The position numbers and the translations under genes were made by a program. Positions 33,396 through 33,574 of a stretch of DNA of 33,574 nucleotides are shown here, one piece after another (position 1 is the stretch's first letter; the number at the start of each line of letters is the position of its first letter). Location: contig JBCCWS010000005.1 in assembly GCA_039193195.1 (NCBI GenBank), positions 218,637-252,210 on the forward strand, in the 5' to 3' direction. The notes under the pieces were generated by a model. The model was not told where the DNA came from and did no database searches. It saw only the letters and a program-made list of their open reading frames with translations. This DNA is from Pseudomonadota bacterium. GTDB taxonomy: Bacteria; Pseudomonadota; Gammaproteobacteria; Steroidobacterales; JBCBZW01.

Positions 33396-33574
33396 GTGCT
33401 GCACGTTCTTGTGCGAGGGCAGCATCTCTGCGAGCTGGGTGGTGCGTACGCTTTGGGTGAGACCTTGCGCGATCGGACTGAGCGAGAATGGGGCGTTCGG
33501 CCGGATTACGCCTCGTTGTTTGATCGCAAACACTCGGATCCGGACTACTGCGCCGTCGCGGTCACCGACGGAAA
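33396..33574 (+). CDS. Possible 5' end of an unrecognised gene, cut by the window edge
   Basis: From GTG 33396 a frame of 59 complete codons runs open to the right edge, beginning MLHVLVRGQHLCELGGAYAL and ending near DYCAVAVTDG. Its codons begin with G in about 45 percent of cases, which favours coding. A competing minus-strand frame with the same triplet boundaries ends at TGA 33378 and is also open to the edge. I cannot decide firmly between them, and I recognise neither. Confidence 0.3.
   Translation, partial: MLHVLVRGQHLCELGGAYALGETLRDRTEREWGVRPDYASLFDRKHSDPDYCAVAVTDG

Noticed and set aside
33378-33574. Minus-strand open frame at the right edge, ending VQHFLSLI
   Set aside because: It is as open as the plus-strand frame, but first-base G bias favours the plus strand. 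It remains undecided, so it is not listed as a gene.

Overview
The window looks like chromosomal DNA of a high-GC Gammaproteobacterium, possibly an environmental or marine one. I base this on an RND-type efflux adaptor, a type IV pilin, a DadA-like dehydrogenase, a PQQ dehydrogenase, LytTR regulators, a VPLPA-CTERM protein and T6SS-derived components, together with strong G/C third-codon preference. I found no rRNA, tRNA or CRISPR array. The taxon is inferred from protein resemblance by eye, not from a marker gene.

Layout. (1) 1-2698: an efflux adaptor that runs off the left edge, divergent from a DUF3300 exported protein with an S/R-rich tail. (2) 2754-3867, minus: a tightly overlapping ArsR regulator / SRPBCC protein / DUF6958-like operon with an inverted-repeat operator candidate. 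(3) 4020-12764, plus: a cyanophycin locus. It holds isoaspartyl dipeptidase, cyanophycinase, a membrane GGDEF protein, a type IV pilin, cyanophycin synthetase CphA, and a second stand-alone Mur-ligase protein that has no ATP-grasp half. Storage (Asp plus Arg to polymer) and recovery (polymer to beta-Asp-Arg to Asp plus Arg) are therefore both encoded here. (4) 12761-19767: an unrecognised protein with a possible leader and attenuator, a membrane LytTR regulator, a periplasmic PQQ dehydrogenase, a DadA-like FAD enzyme and an exported glycerophosphodiesterase. (5) 19838-28896: an accessory region. It has a TIR-TM-TPR receptor-like protein, a peptide deformylase, a decayed FG-GAP gene, a 157-bp MITE, a VPLPA-CTERM protein, and a three-gene operon with 4-base overlaps: TIR protein, STAND NTPase-TM-OmpA(TssL-type), and a TssM/IcmF-like protein lacking its GTPase. 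(6) 28928-33269: a LytS/LytTR-type two-component pair, divergent from an exported SDR that overlaps a nucleotide-exchanger-like MFS transporter. A short partial frame follows at the right edge.

The most interesting candidate for an undescribed system is the TIR / STAND-TssL / TssM-like operon (24036-28896). Its two membrane proteins keep the transmembrane and periplasmic parts of the type VI secretion TssL-TssM complex. The cytosolic TssL domain is replaced by a STAND NTPase, the TssM GTPase is deleted, and a TIR protein is encoded just upstream. I infer a trans-envelope sensor that signals to a TIR effector, possibly for immunity. This comes from architecture alone. The second TIR protein nearby (19838-21754) puts TIR where a Ser/Thr kinase domain would normally sit in kinase-TM-TPR receptors, so the region may be a small TIR-signalling island.
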